From Dolomedes plantarius (lineage: Eukaryota > Arthropoda > Arachnida > Araneae > Dolomedidae): a DNA stretch of 64,000 nt. The notes under the pieces were generated by a model. The model ran no database searches, was not told the origin of the DNA, and saw only the letters and a list, made by a program, of their open reading frames with translations. The stretch spans positions 97,890,332 through 97,954,331 of the forward strand of contig OU015495.1 in NCBI GenBank assembly GCA_907164885.2, in the 5' to 3' direction. A program made the position numbers and the translations under genes. How positions within the stretch are numbered: position 1 is the first letter of the stretch; each line of letters starts with the position of its first letter. Positions 33,987 through 43,350 of this stretch are shown one piece after another.

Positions 33987-36299
33987 ATGGAAGCTTTTCT
34001 GTGCAAACAGACTAAAAATGTCCTCTTGGCTTTGGCCGAGGAATTTGATACTGAGGTTTCGGTAAACGACAAAAAGTTAGCGCTTGCAAAGAAAATTATG
34101 GGGGCATCCGATTTCAAAGAAAATGTAATTGAAGCATTTATAGAATCGATAATAGAACAGCAAGAGGCTGATAGGCGTCGTGAGAAAGAACAGCAAGAGG
34201 CTGATAGGCGTCGTGAGAAAGAACAGCAAGAGGCTGATAGGCAACAGCTGGAGGATGATAGGCGGTTTGAGTTGGAAAAAATGCGCATCCAGGGTACTGT
34301 CGAAACGAGCAGTGTAAGCTCGAACGACTCTAACTTAGAGACAGATAGAGGTTTTCGAACCAGTTTGAGAGATTTGGTTCCCAAATTTGACCCCCTCTCA
34401 GGAGATATAACGCTGTTCCTTATGCTTTTCGAAAGACAAGCGGAAAAAACAAAGGTGCCCTCTATCCATTGGGTCAGTCAATTGATCCCGCTATTACCGG
34501 TTGAAATATCAGAAATTATTGTGAAGGAACCGGGAGAAAAAGGGGATGATTACCCTCACATAAAATCGCTGTTATTAAAACGGTTCAGACTAGGCACGGG
34601 TGCTTTGCGTGCCAAGTTCCTAACCCATCAAAGGAAACCGGGAGCATTGTGGTCCGACCTAGCTTATGAGTTAAAAGGATATTTGGAAAATTGGCTTGAG
34701 TCAGTGAACGTTAGCGATTTCGAGGCTTTGAAAGAGCTAATGGTCACGGAACAAATTAAAAAACGCGTCCCGATGGAAATTAGGGAAAAATATGTAGAAG
34801 ATTGGGACGAGTTGAAGAATGTATCTATAATCACGGATAAGTGCGACAAATATGAAAGCGTACACTATAATGGGAAAAAACAAGACGAAAGGTTATGGGG
34901 AAAAAAACCGGGCCAGGAAAAAACAAAAGGTCAGACTTACGGCAAAAATAAAGACGAGAGTAAATCTAAATCAGAGGTAGGAAATAAAAATGAGGAAACG
35001 AGTAACATGAATTGGCGAAAAGAGCAGTCATATGAGAGGAAGAAGGCTTTGACTTGTTATTTTTGCGGGGAAACTGGGCATTTCAAGAATGAGTGCCCGA
35101 AATACCAAAAAAATTCAAAGAAAGGCGAAGTAATTAACCATGTCGTGACGGGGGTAGATCTAAGCAGTTGCTTTAATCCTTACTTGAAAAAGGCAGTAAT
35201 CAACGGTGTACCCAGACAATATTTGAGGGACACGGGGGCGGAAATTGATCTATGTGATAGGTCATGGGTGACGAATGAGGACCTGATAGGAGAAGGCATT
35301 TGGGTAAGACAACCTCTGGACGATAAATGTATTTGTTTGCCTTTGGCTTGGGTTCAAATTGAGAGTGATTTTGGGAGCGTCTGGACAAAAGCGGCGGTCA
35401 AACCGAACGGGGTTGACCAGGGTTATTATCTGCTGGGAAATAAGACCGCTGAGTTAATTGAGAAAAAATTAAATAGTGCTCCAATAAATGCGGTTTTTAC
35501 GCGGAGCCCAGCTAAAGAGACTGAACAAAACATGGTCAAAGCGAGCCCGACAATAGAGGAGTCTAAACCCGAAGTTTTTCTAAACGGCCCCTATTCAGAG
35601 TCTCCGTTAGTTGAAATCCCCGAGGATTTAGCGCGGGAACAAGAGGAATGTCACACGTTAGCCGTCATACGAGAAAAGGTGAAGACAGGTGACTCGGAGG
35701 AATTCCCGAGGGAGAATGGTAGACTCGCGCGGGTTACAAAGTCGAAACAGGGGGACTCGGAGGAATTATTAGAAAAATTCTGGCAGTTTGGTCTGGTTAA
35801 AATGAATGTAGAAAATAGAAGGACAGCGAGCCTGATTAGATACAGTTGGACAGGGAGGTTACCCAAGGTTGGGAAACTCAGGGCTAATGTACTAAAACGG
35901 GAATTACTTCTGGTAGCATTTAGGACGCCGAATTGCGTAAGGCATAGAAAAAAGGCGGGAAGCCAGGGTTTTGTAAAAATTAAGAGGAAATTTAGGGGAA
36001 GAAAGTATTCCGTTAAATTCAAAATAAAAACGTGTAAGAAATACTCGGGAAGGCAACCTAGAAATTTCGGAAGACTGAGACAAAACCGAAAATTGAAAAT
36101 TTTCGCGAGGGCGAAGATTATTGGACTCTGGACATTGGAAGATTCTGGACAGGTTGATTTTAGGAGGCCGAATGAAAGGGTTTCCATGAAAATACAGCGT
36201 AAGCGAGATGCTTCGAGGAGGATTAATTCCAAAATTAAAGGAATAAAATTGTGTGAAAATGATGAACCGAGTCAGTCATCTCGGGAAATCGAACGTTAA
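33987..36299 (+). CDS. Gag-type polyprotein of LTR element with protease-like motif, intact
   Basis: 770 codons, ATG preceded by an A-run, TAA at 36297. Residues 1-55 are an N-terminal helix region; about 55-90 hold a charged coiled coil with tandem EQQEADRRREK repeats (a 33-36-bp DNA repeat); 115-290 resemble the Gypsy Gag capsid core (VPKFDPLSGDITLFLMLFER, LLLKRFRLGTGALRAKFL); C357-C360-H365-C370 form a CCHC zinc knuckle (CYFCGETGHFKNEC); DTGAE at 415-419 resembles a retroviral-type protease active site, though canonical elements have DTGA followed by S or T. After about 520 the protein becomes strongly basic (K/R-rich) to the end, with no reverse transcriptase or integrase motifs. Such Gag binds element RNA and forms particles. 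The open frame and near-identical LTRs argue for recent activity. Some full-length relatives may have a short linker like the DLAREQEECHTLAVIREK region before pol domains. Confidence 0.88.
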   Translation: MEAFLCKQTKNVLLALAEEFDTEVSVNDKKLALAKKIMGASDFKENVIEAFIESIIEQQEADRRREKEQQEADRRREKEQQEADRQQLEDDRRFELEKMRIQGTVETSSVSSNDSNLETDRGFRTSLRDLVPKFDPLSGDITLFLMLFERQAEKTKVPSIHWVSQLIPLLPVEISEIIVKEPGEKGDDYPHIKSLLLKRFRLGTGALRAKFLTHQRKPGALWSDLAYELKGYLENWLESVNVSDFEALKELMVTEQIKKRVPMEIREKYVEDWDELKNVSIITDKCDKYESVHYNGKKQDERLWGKKPGQEKTKGQTYGKNKDESKSKSEVGNKNEETSNMNWRKEQSYERKKALTCYFCGETGHFKNECPKYQKNSKKGEVINHVVTGVDLSSCFNPYLKKAVINGVPRQYLRDTGAEIDLCDRSWVTNEDLIGEGIWVRQPLDDKCICLPLAWVQIESDFGSVWTKAAVKPNGVDQGYYLLGNKTAELIEKKLNSAPINAVFTRSPAKETEQNMVKASPTIEESKPEVFLNGPYSESPLVEIPEDLAREQEECHTLAVIREKVKTGDSEEFPRENGRLARVTKSKQGDSEELLEKFWQFGLVKMNVENRRTASLIRYSWTGRLPKVGKLRANVLKRELLLVAFRTPNCVRHRKKAGSQGFVKIKRKFRGRKYSVKFKIKTCKKYSGRQPRNFGRLRQNRKLKIFARAKIIGLWTLEDSGQVDFRRPNERVSMKIQRKRDASRRINSKIKGIKLCENDEPSQSSREIER

Positions 36300-37380
36300 G
36301 TTCAGAGAGTTATCTGAATATTATGTATGTACATATTTTTGGTATGAAATGTGAGTTATAATTGTATGAAATTTGGTATTGTTGTAATTGCATAATTTAG
36401 AAAATTAAGGTTATTAAATTATAGTGATGAAATGCATTAAATTGGTTGTGAGTGTGAATACCTAGTTAAGAATTGAATGTGTTCTATTGTAATGGAGTGT
36501 ATTACGTTAGTTATAATGGTAAATTCGTAACCTAAGAATGGAGGAAATTAATCCATTGTGATGAAATCTTAGTAATTAATTTTTAATTTGTTTGTGCATC
36601 CATAAGTAAGTCGACCAATTAGTTTTGATTATTTGATTATGGAAATTATTTAAAGATTTGTATTGCGTTTCACAGTGAAAATTAGTTAAGGTTTTTTTTT
36701 ACTTGTTAGTATTTTAGGTCTAATAGTATGATTGTTTCTGTTCCGTGAATGGAAAGTGAGGCGGTTTTGCCTATTGTCATGTCTGGTTCAGGTTGAACGG
36801 ACAAAGGAAAGTCCAAATGAATTGTGTAAATTCTAGTGGTTGAGTCAGTTGTGAACCAACGACTAAATGGAAAAATTTAAGAAAACTGTGAGTCGTTTGA
36901 CGAGCAGGTTGTAAGTTATCATTGTGTTGAATTTTTAGGGTGAAGTTTTAAGTACTATTGTTAAAGGTGCCAAGTTGTAAACTGATTATGTGTAAAATGA
37001 TTGGAATTTTTAGCATGTCAATAAGTGTAAAGTGACTGTATGTTTTTATATAAGTATGGTAGCGGTGTTTTAATCTCATGTTTTAAGAAGTTGTGAGTAG
37101 AAGTTATTTCAGTGTATAATTGTGTTTATTCTTTTTGTAACCGCTATAAAATGTTTCTGATGTGTCAACATAATGTGTAGAGACGATGGTTTGACTGGTA
37201 GGTTCTCGAACTGAGTACTAAGAAGGGGTTGGTGTTAGAGTTTCGAGTGCGCGGTAGGTCTGGTATTAAGCCATTAAGATAGGGCTCAAATAAGCCATTG
37301 TGTGAAAGACCTCTCCGAAGTATTACCTCGTTTGGACGTACACCTGTGACTTTAGTCTTTTTAAAATATAAAAAGACTTG
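36300..37380 (+). other. Non-coding 3' part of LTR element
   Basis: About 1.1 kb with no substantial frame and no pol motif in any frame that I can see. G is commoner than C on this strand. Confidence 0.7.
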
Positions 37381-37394
37381 ATGGGAGGAGGAGC
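37381..37394 (+). promoter_or_regulatory. Polypurine tract
   Basis: ATGGGAGGAGGAGC immediately before the 3' LTR, the expected plus-strand DNA priming site. Confidence 0.75.
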
Positions 37395-38060
37395 TATCAC
37401 ATCGTGGACATCGGCACTCCTTATTTCGACTCAGCCGGTGGAATTGATGAGTTTTCCACATGTGTTGCAGGCACATCAAAAGGAACGCTAATGTGCAAAA
37501 GTCGCCAAATAACCATTCTTTTCTTCTTCCCGCAGTCAGCACATATGTTGCCGATCAGCGGCGGCATCCATTAAACTAACAATGAAGTATGTACCGGGCC
37601 CAAATGGATTTCAGGTTTCCTTGAAAGGGTCGGCACGAACGGAAGTGACCTCCATCGGCCCGGAAGTCCAGGTTGTTCCAGCAATTTGTGGAGTCTTCTG
37701 GATTCTTCTAGAAAATTGGAAAAAAAGGATAAAAGGACTCCCCTTCTTTGTCTGGGGGACTTTTTTAGCTGACCGACTGGTGAGACCGACAGCGCTGGAG
37801 AGAGCCGGGTCTGCGACGGCGGAAAGCCGATTAATCTTTTGAGAGATTGCACGGGTTTGCTCTGAAGAGAGACCGTGGAGAATGATTTTTGGCTTGTGTT
37901 AGCCAGGGAAATTCTTGTAATAAATTATGTTTTGTAAATATATTAAGGTTTAATAAAACCTTTTGTACATATGTAAACAAGTTTCCTTCTCAAATTATTC
38001 CGTTTCGTGCTTTAACTTGTTTCACGAAGTTGGTTATTGATCGCTATGGGCCACATTACC

Positions 38061-38061
<1 letters not shown>
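37395..38061 (+). repeat. 3' LTR
   Basis: 667 bp, same length as the 5' LTR. It begins TATCACATCG, so the TG terminus is changed to TA, and ends ATTACCA. Other differences seen: one G/A near 32578/37645, one C/A near 32735/37802, and one G/A near 32900/37967. Confidence 0.93.

Positions 38062-38110
<49 letters not shown>
38062..38110. repeat. (TA)n then (GA)n microsatellite
   Basis: TA tract to about 38091, then about nine GA units, filling the gap between the LTR element and the fold-back element. Confidence 0.95.
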
Positions 38111-38111
<1 letters not shown>

Positions 38112-38835
38112 GGTGGTCATAGAAAACTTTGCCGATACATGGACCTCTAGCGGCCGCTCCGTTCAACCTATCGAGATGAGATTTCAGATATATTTATTCG
38201 GAGGTATGATCTCGGGATTTTGTGAACAGCAACAAAGTGGCACTCAAGGTTACGGTTATAGGTACAGAAACTGAAAATTTTCGAATAGCAACGCCCACTT
38301 TTTCCCGTCGCAAAATGCTCAGCGCATGCGAAAACCCTAAATAGAGTTGAACGGACGTGTATCACAAAAAAATGGACGCGTTATGCACGCACAAAATACA
38401 GCTATGCGAACGGCCTACAAAAACACGATCGGCGCGCACGGAGGAAATTTGCATATGACAGAGGCAAGACACCTATCGTTGTTGACAACACAGATCGGAC
38501 AAAAGAAAAGATTTATTTGGATTACACATTTTCTACATGGGTGCCATCATCGTGTTTTTTGTTGGCCGTTCGCAGAGCTGTTCACATACCGTTCCAATGT
38601 TCTTTAGGGTTTTCGCATGCGCTGAGAATTTTGCGATGGGAAAAAGTGGCCGTTGCTATTCGAAAATTTTGAGTTTCTATACCTATAACCGTAACTGTGT
38701 GCGCCACTTTCTTGCCGTTCACAGAATCTCGAGCTCATACCTGTGAATAACTATATCTGAAATCCCATCTTGATCGATTGAACGGAATAGCCGCTAGAGG
38801 TCCATATATCGCAAAGTTTTTTTATGACTACCCTG
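38109..38835. mobile_element. Long fold-back (MITE-like) element, mariner-type ends
   Basis: About 727 bp whose two halves are inverted copies. Left end (GA)GGGTGGTCATAG; right end inward CAGGGTAGTCATAAAAAAAC, followed outward by TA. Pairing covers TGGACCTCTAGCGGC, TTTCGAATAGCAACG, GCGCATGCGAAAACCC and further in GCGAACGGCC, so the arms are about 230-320 bp with a loop near 38440-38540. The CAGGGTGGTC-type end and TA flank suggest mobilisation by a mariner-type enzyme. Non-coding. Confidence 0.82.
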
Positions 38836-38911
38836 TATATTATAGATATATATATATGTATATAGATATATATATATATATGTGTGTATGTGTATGTGTA
38901 TGTACGTATAT
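38836..38911. repeat. TA/TG low-complexity tract
   Basis: Mixed TATA, TAGA and TGTA repeats. Confidence 0.9.
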
Positions 38912-38989
38912 ACCCCCATAATGGTCGTTCTTACAAAGGGGGTATGAAATTTCCTTGTCTAAAGAGAGAATCGGAAAAATGGGCCCCGT

Positions 38990-39459
38990 AAGCTAAAGGT
39001 TAAATACTTCCGTTTTCTCATTATTTCCCTTAGCACAATATTTTGTTGGGAGAAACTGAAGAAATGTGTTTTCTTTGCCTAAAAGATTCGCAGTTTAAAA
39101 GATAGTTAGCGTAAGAAGATCTATAAATATGCAAGGAAAATAGGAGTAAATTTTCACATTATTTTCTTTGGCACAATATTTTCTTTGCGAAAACTGAAGA
39201 GCTGTGTTTTCATTGCCGGATTCACAGTTCGAAGGAAAAGTTAGTTTAAAAGTAACTATAAACATGCAAAGAAAGTATGTTATGAGGACTGTAATACTCA
39301 CAGAAAAATAAACCCTCAATACCATTACATTTAGTCACTGAAGTGAAATTCTTTTGTCATATTTACTCGCCAAGTACTGACTTTTGGATTTTAAAATTAA
39401 TTGTATAAGAGTAATATATTGCTTTTAATGATTCGGAAAACTTAATTATTCCATGCATA
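38990..39459 (+). repeat. Diverged repeat, partner of 31600-32190, with internal tandem copy
   Basis: CACAATATTTT...GAAACTGAAGA...GTGTTTTC...TTGCC...GATTCGCAGTTT occurs twice in tandem (from about 39032 and 39173). The later part, ACCATTACATTTAGTCACTG to AAACTTAATTATTCC, parallels 32043-32175. It is cut on the right by the mariner-type element. Confidence 0.65.
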
Positions 39460-40342
39460 CAGAGGCTGTTCGCACATTTTTTAGACGATTTTGGTAAGCG
39501 GTAATAAAAAATCATTTGCTGCAAAAGAAATAATTGCAATTGTACTATGTTTTTAAAAGTCCAAATTATCTTCTGCGGCTTGAAAGTTTTGTTTTTATTC
39601 AAAATGGCGTTTTTAACAAAGCAGTGGTTCGACGGCTAAAGAAAATGGAAAACAATTGTCACAATAGATGAATCATGGGTGTATTTTTTAAATGATTGCA
39701 ACAAAAGTAGAGCCATTTATTATCATAAAAGGGGAGAAAAAAATTTAAGTACATGGTTCAAAGAATCGAAAGAAAGTTTTTCGAAGGGATTCATGATTAT
39801 TGTTGGTTTTTCTTATAATGGCAAGTTAAAAATAAAGAGAGTGGAAAAAAATGTCAAGATTAACTCCAAATACTATCAGGAACATATATTATCGCCAATT
39901 TTTCTGAATAAAATACCATAGCTTTACCCACAGTGCCATCAATCTGTGAGACTCCATCAGAACAAAGCTAGCAGTCACATCAAAATCCTCTGTAAATTTC
40001 CTAAAAGAAATGGAACAAAACACTGGTATACCCTTCACTGATATCCCTACTAAATCTCCCGATGTATCACCTATGGATTTTTGTGCTTTCGGACTTTTAA
40101 AATCTGCATTATACAAACGTCGTCCCAAAACCCTTACAGGACTCTGGAAAGCTGTTCAGGTGGAATGGGATAGAATACCTCTTCTGACACTTCAAAAGGC
40201 ATTATTATCCTAGAAATTGCGGTGTCGAAAGATAGTTCAGAGTAAGGGATGTCAAATAGAACATTTAAAACACAAGAATTTTATGTAATTTAGTTTTGTG
40301 AATACAATATACATCGTCTAAAAAATGTGTGAACAGCCTCTG
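39460..40342 (+). mobile_element. mariner-type transposon, internally deleted
   Basis: An 883-bp element between TA at 39458-39459 and 40343-40344. Ends are CAGAGGCTGTTCGCACATTT and, inward from the right, CAGAGGCTGTTCACACATTT, with pairing through TTTAGACGAT (about 31 bp, one mismatch). It carries a partial transposase pseudogene. Confidence 0.92.
39604..40288 (+). pseudogene. mariner-type transposase, about DD37D, N-terminus deleted
   Basis: From ATG 39604 the frame has a TAA after ten codons (KQWFDG then stop), then IVTIDESWVYFLNDCNKSRA (first catalytic motif), IYYHKRGEKNLSTWFKES, GFMIIVGFSYNGKLKIKRVE and KINSKYYQEHILSPIF. The second catalytic motif reads HQNKASSH, with the aspartate changed to asparagine. 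A frameshift near 40000 moves to a frame with KSPDVSPMDFCAFGLLK; about 37 residues separate the second and third acidic positions, allowing for the shift. A TAG replaces a tryptophan at 40211. The DNA-binding domain is almost entirely missing. Confidence 0.88.
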
Positions 40343-40344
40343 TA

Positions 40345-41363
40345 TAACTGATATTTTTGAACATAAAGCCGAACAATATCTAGTAGAGTTGTCTATGGCA
40401 TTTTTGCTTTAATTTTTTTCTGTCTAGAAAAATGTTTTAGATTGGTGCGTTAATTAAATTTTTATCTTACTATTAACAGCTGAAGGTAAACAAATGTTAG
40501 TTTGTTAGTTAGCAGACACGGGGACGGGCTAATCTCGCGAACCGAGCATAGCAGGATATCGCGACTGGTACCGATATACGCGGACGGCCGAGACGCGTGC
40601 ACTGATACTATCCTCAACTTTCAAAAATTTAAACTTTTATAATTATTCAATTAAAACTGCCGAACTCAATAGAAGAGGACAGCAGAAAAAGTTGACATTC
40701 CGGGTGGGCCAGCTCCATTCAGTTTCTCAAAGTTCCGTTCACCGAAGTAACGGTGGCTCAGAGGTATCGCTCCTGACGTCTAATCCTAAGGTCCCGGGTT
40801 CGAAACCAGCCGCCGTCGGGTGCAAGAACATATTAGAAGAACATAATTGAAATAAATTTGAAGTACCAGAAATAATTTTAGTTTTAGGAAAGGAGAAGTT
40901 AAAGCCTTTAGAATTTTTTTGTAATTGAATGAGCTTTTTTGTTTAAAATACAAAATTTGAAAAAGGAAATTTTAAATAATTATTTTTTTTTAAATCTAAT
41001 ATATTTTTAAAAGGGAATAAACAGTTTTTAATCTTTAAGATATAAAGCCATTTCATTTTAAATCAAAAAAAGCAACACATCGGGTTGCCACTCAGCTAGT
41101 TGTATAAAATAGCTGTTTCCTTGCTTAGAATCAGTGAGAAACCTCAAAAACTATATATCATTAAAATCGATCTCGGGCTTCCCGTTAGTCTTTCAAATAT
41201 ATCGCTTCTCTGCTAGAAGAGTGTTGCATCTTAAAATAGCCATATTTTCAGGAAGAGCTAAAGAAGATATAGGTCGAAATTTCATTTCTTGTTTTATGAA
41301 TGCCTATGATAATTTTGGGAAACTTATTGTTCGAATCACTTCAGAAGGCAAAATTATATACTA
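40345..41363. other. No gene; tRNA-like head and an isolated Helitron-like 3' end
   Basis: At 40750-40816 lies a tRNA-like segment. At 41072-41099 GCAACACATCGGGTTGC (stem-loop, 5-bp stem) is followed by CACTCAG and CTAG then T, the layout of a Helitron 3' end; I could not find its 5' TC end. The rest is AT-rich. Confidence 0.45.
40750..40816 (+). other. tRNA-like sequence, probably a SINE head or pseudo-tRNA
   Basis: ACGGTGG and CCGCCGT can form a seven-pair acceptor stem (one G-U), with A-box-like TGGCTCAGAGG and B-box-like GGTTCGAAACC between. It is only 67 bases, and T and anticodon stems pair poorly, so I do not call a working tRNA gene. Confidence 0.4.
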
Positions 41364-41367
41364 TTAA

Positions 41368-42090
41368 GGGGACGGTGGACGTTGAAATCAGCAAAAATTG
41401 CCCAAAGCATCGAATTTTTGTTTTTAATACTATATTGTTCTACAAATCAATATGTACCAAATGCAAAAATCCGCATCAAAATCCGATAATTTTTAACGAA
41501 GTTATTAGCATTTATATGTTTATAAACAATCCACTTTTGCCTTTTAAATTTCACTTTGTATGCAATTTTCTCAAAATGAAATTTTTCTCGCTAATGCAAA
41601 TTTAAAATGTGATACGCGCCATATTTTTGCTTCAAATTTCACGATATTTACCATACATTATCTTTATACATACATTAATAAATGTGTGCATGCATTTTTG
41701 TTTTAAAGAAGAGCAACTTATGAAAAGTGACTGTTTAAATACAAAGAAGTGAAATTTTTGAAAAAAATTCATCCATTAATCGGTTTTACTTCTTTAAAAA
41801 AAAATAAAATATTGAGATATTTGTAATTCAATGCACAGGTTGTTTCATTATGGTATGAATAAATAAATAAAAAGTAAAATTATTATAAAAAAGTAAAAAT
41901 TTTGGCGCAAGGGACATTTTAAAATTTTATTAAAATCCTTTAATTTTTAATTTAAAAAAATTTTTCTAAATAAACTAGAAAAAAAATTTTTATGTCGTTT
42001 ATATTGCAAATATTAAACTATATTCAGGATTAAAATTTCATATAGATATAATGTAAATAAAAAAGTTGAATCTCAACGTCGACTGTCCCC
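41368..42090. mobile_element. TTAA-flanked MITE
   Basis: A 723-bp element between perfect TTAA copies at 41364-41367 and 42091-42094. Ends are GGGGACGGTGGACGTTGA and, inward from the right, GGGGACAGTCGACGTTGA (16 of 18). AT-rich, non-coding apart from a 101-codon frame at 41300-41605 that crosses its boundary and is not a gene. Confidence 0.88.
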
Positions 42091-42094
42091 TTAA

Positions 42095-43350
42095 AGATGT
42101 TTTCAATTTTTAAAGCATAATTTTGAATTTTAATTACAATATATAACCCTTTTCTAGTAACCTCATTTTGTTGACACGGACTGAAAATCTTGAGGGAATG
42201 CTGTCATGTGTCTATGCTAATGCACAATCATCTAAACTTTTCACAATACAAAGAAAAAACCTTGATAACATGAACAGCATGTTAGAAAAAAAACAAATTT
42301 ATTTTTTTTTAAAACATTCATTTTCCGAATAAAGTTTAATGAGCATTTTCTTTCATTACAGGAACATTTTAATACAACAACATTGGACACTGACAAAAAT
42401 CTTACTTTCATTCTTCACGCATGAGCAAGTTCCCCCTCGAGTTGTGGAAGAGGGTAATAAGCGCCATCTAGTAGATTGTGTTGGTACTAGGCTTAAAACA
42501 TTATTCGAGAATGAGAAGAACTTCTTATAGAGCATTGTGGTGCAATTATCTCAAAATCAAAAAATTTCCGAGATGTAACATTCCTGTAGCATAGGGGCGA
42601 TATCTAATATCAAATCATCAGAGAAATACTTGAAATATTTGAATTGTGTTTTTAAATTAACATCGCAACTGAAACTTAAATCCTATTTTATCAGGATATA
42701 CGCGTCAAATTAATTGCGAAATAATTGTAGCCCTCGTGTAATAAGCTTCATCTTTGTGCTATTCATTTTCCGTATTTTTAAACCTGATTTTCCATTTATT
42801 AATTTGTATGCAATTATTCGCGAATGGTTTAATTAGTCGCTAAAAAAGGTTTAATTGGAAGAATAGGATTTCTGTCTCCCTTGGAAAAATTACTTTTTTC
42901 TGTGCGCATAGTCGATTACTTTATTTTATACGGTCGTCTACCTGTATTTAGAATTCGGCTTTTAAGTGAAATAATGAACGTGGGATGAAATTAAAAAAAA
43001 TGATCGATATCTCAGCGTCTATATTTCTTTAATTTAAAAAAAATGATAATTATATAGTACGAATTTTTTTTATCTTGACAGATTTTATAAAATATAATTA
43101 AAGCTGCAGGGTAAATTTTTACGACAAGAAACAAAAGGCAATTAAACATAGATTTTGTTTGAAATACTATAAAAGAATTATATTTTGTTAATTAACACAC
43201 TGAGTGATGCTTTAGCATTTTTTAGCCATTCTGGATGTTTCAATAATTTTTTATAGGAAGGAACACTATAATTAAATGTTTTATAGTATCATTAAACTAA
43301 TACATTCAAAATTAAGGCTGCTGTGTACCTATTGGATTCGCTCACCTCAA
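42095..43350. other. AT-rich stretch, no gene seen
   Basis: A 63-codon frame at 42339-42530 has no recognisable motif. Confidence 0.5.

Larger units (their letters stand above)
32328..38061 (+). mobile_element. Non-autonomous Gypsy-like LTR retrotransposon (gag only)
   Basis: A 5734-bp element with two 667-bp direct LTRs, a candidate primer-binding site just inside the 5' LTR, a polypurine tract just before the 3' LTR, and one long Gag-type ORF. Between the Gag stop (36299) and the 3' LTR there is 1.1 kb with no significant frame, so reverse transcriptase, RNase H and integrase are absent. I count about four LTR differences by eye, implying a recent insertion. Both outer flanks are (TA)n, which hides the target duplication. 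The structure matches what has been described in plants as TR-GAG elements: LTRs plus gag without pol. It would need pol in trans. Confidence 0.9.

Noticed and set aside
33947..34384. 145-codon minus-strand frame opposite the Gag start
   Set aside because: Serine/cysteine repeats are the antisense of the EQQEADRRREK repeat; no independent support.
35651..36232. 193-codon minus-strand frame opposite the Gag ORF
   Set aside because: A shadow of the K/R-rich plus-strand coding frame; hydrophobic composition is the expected antisense reading.
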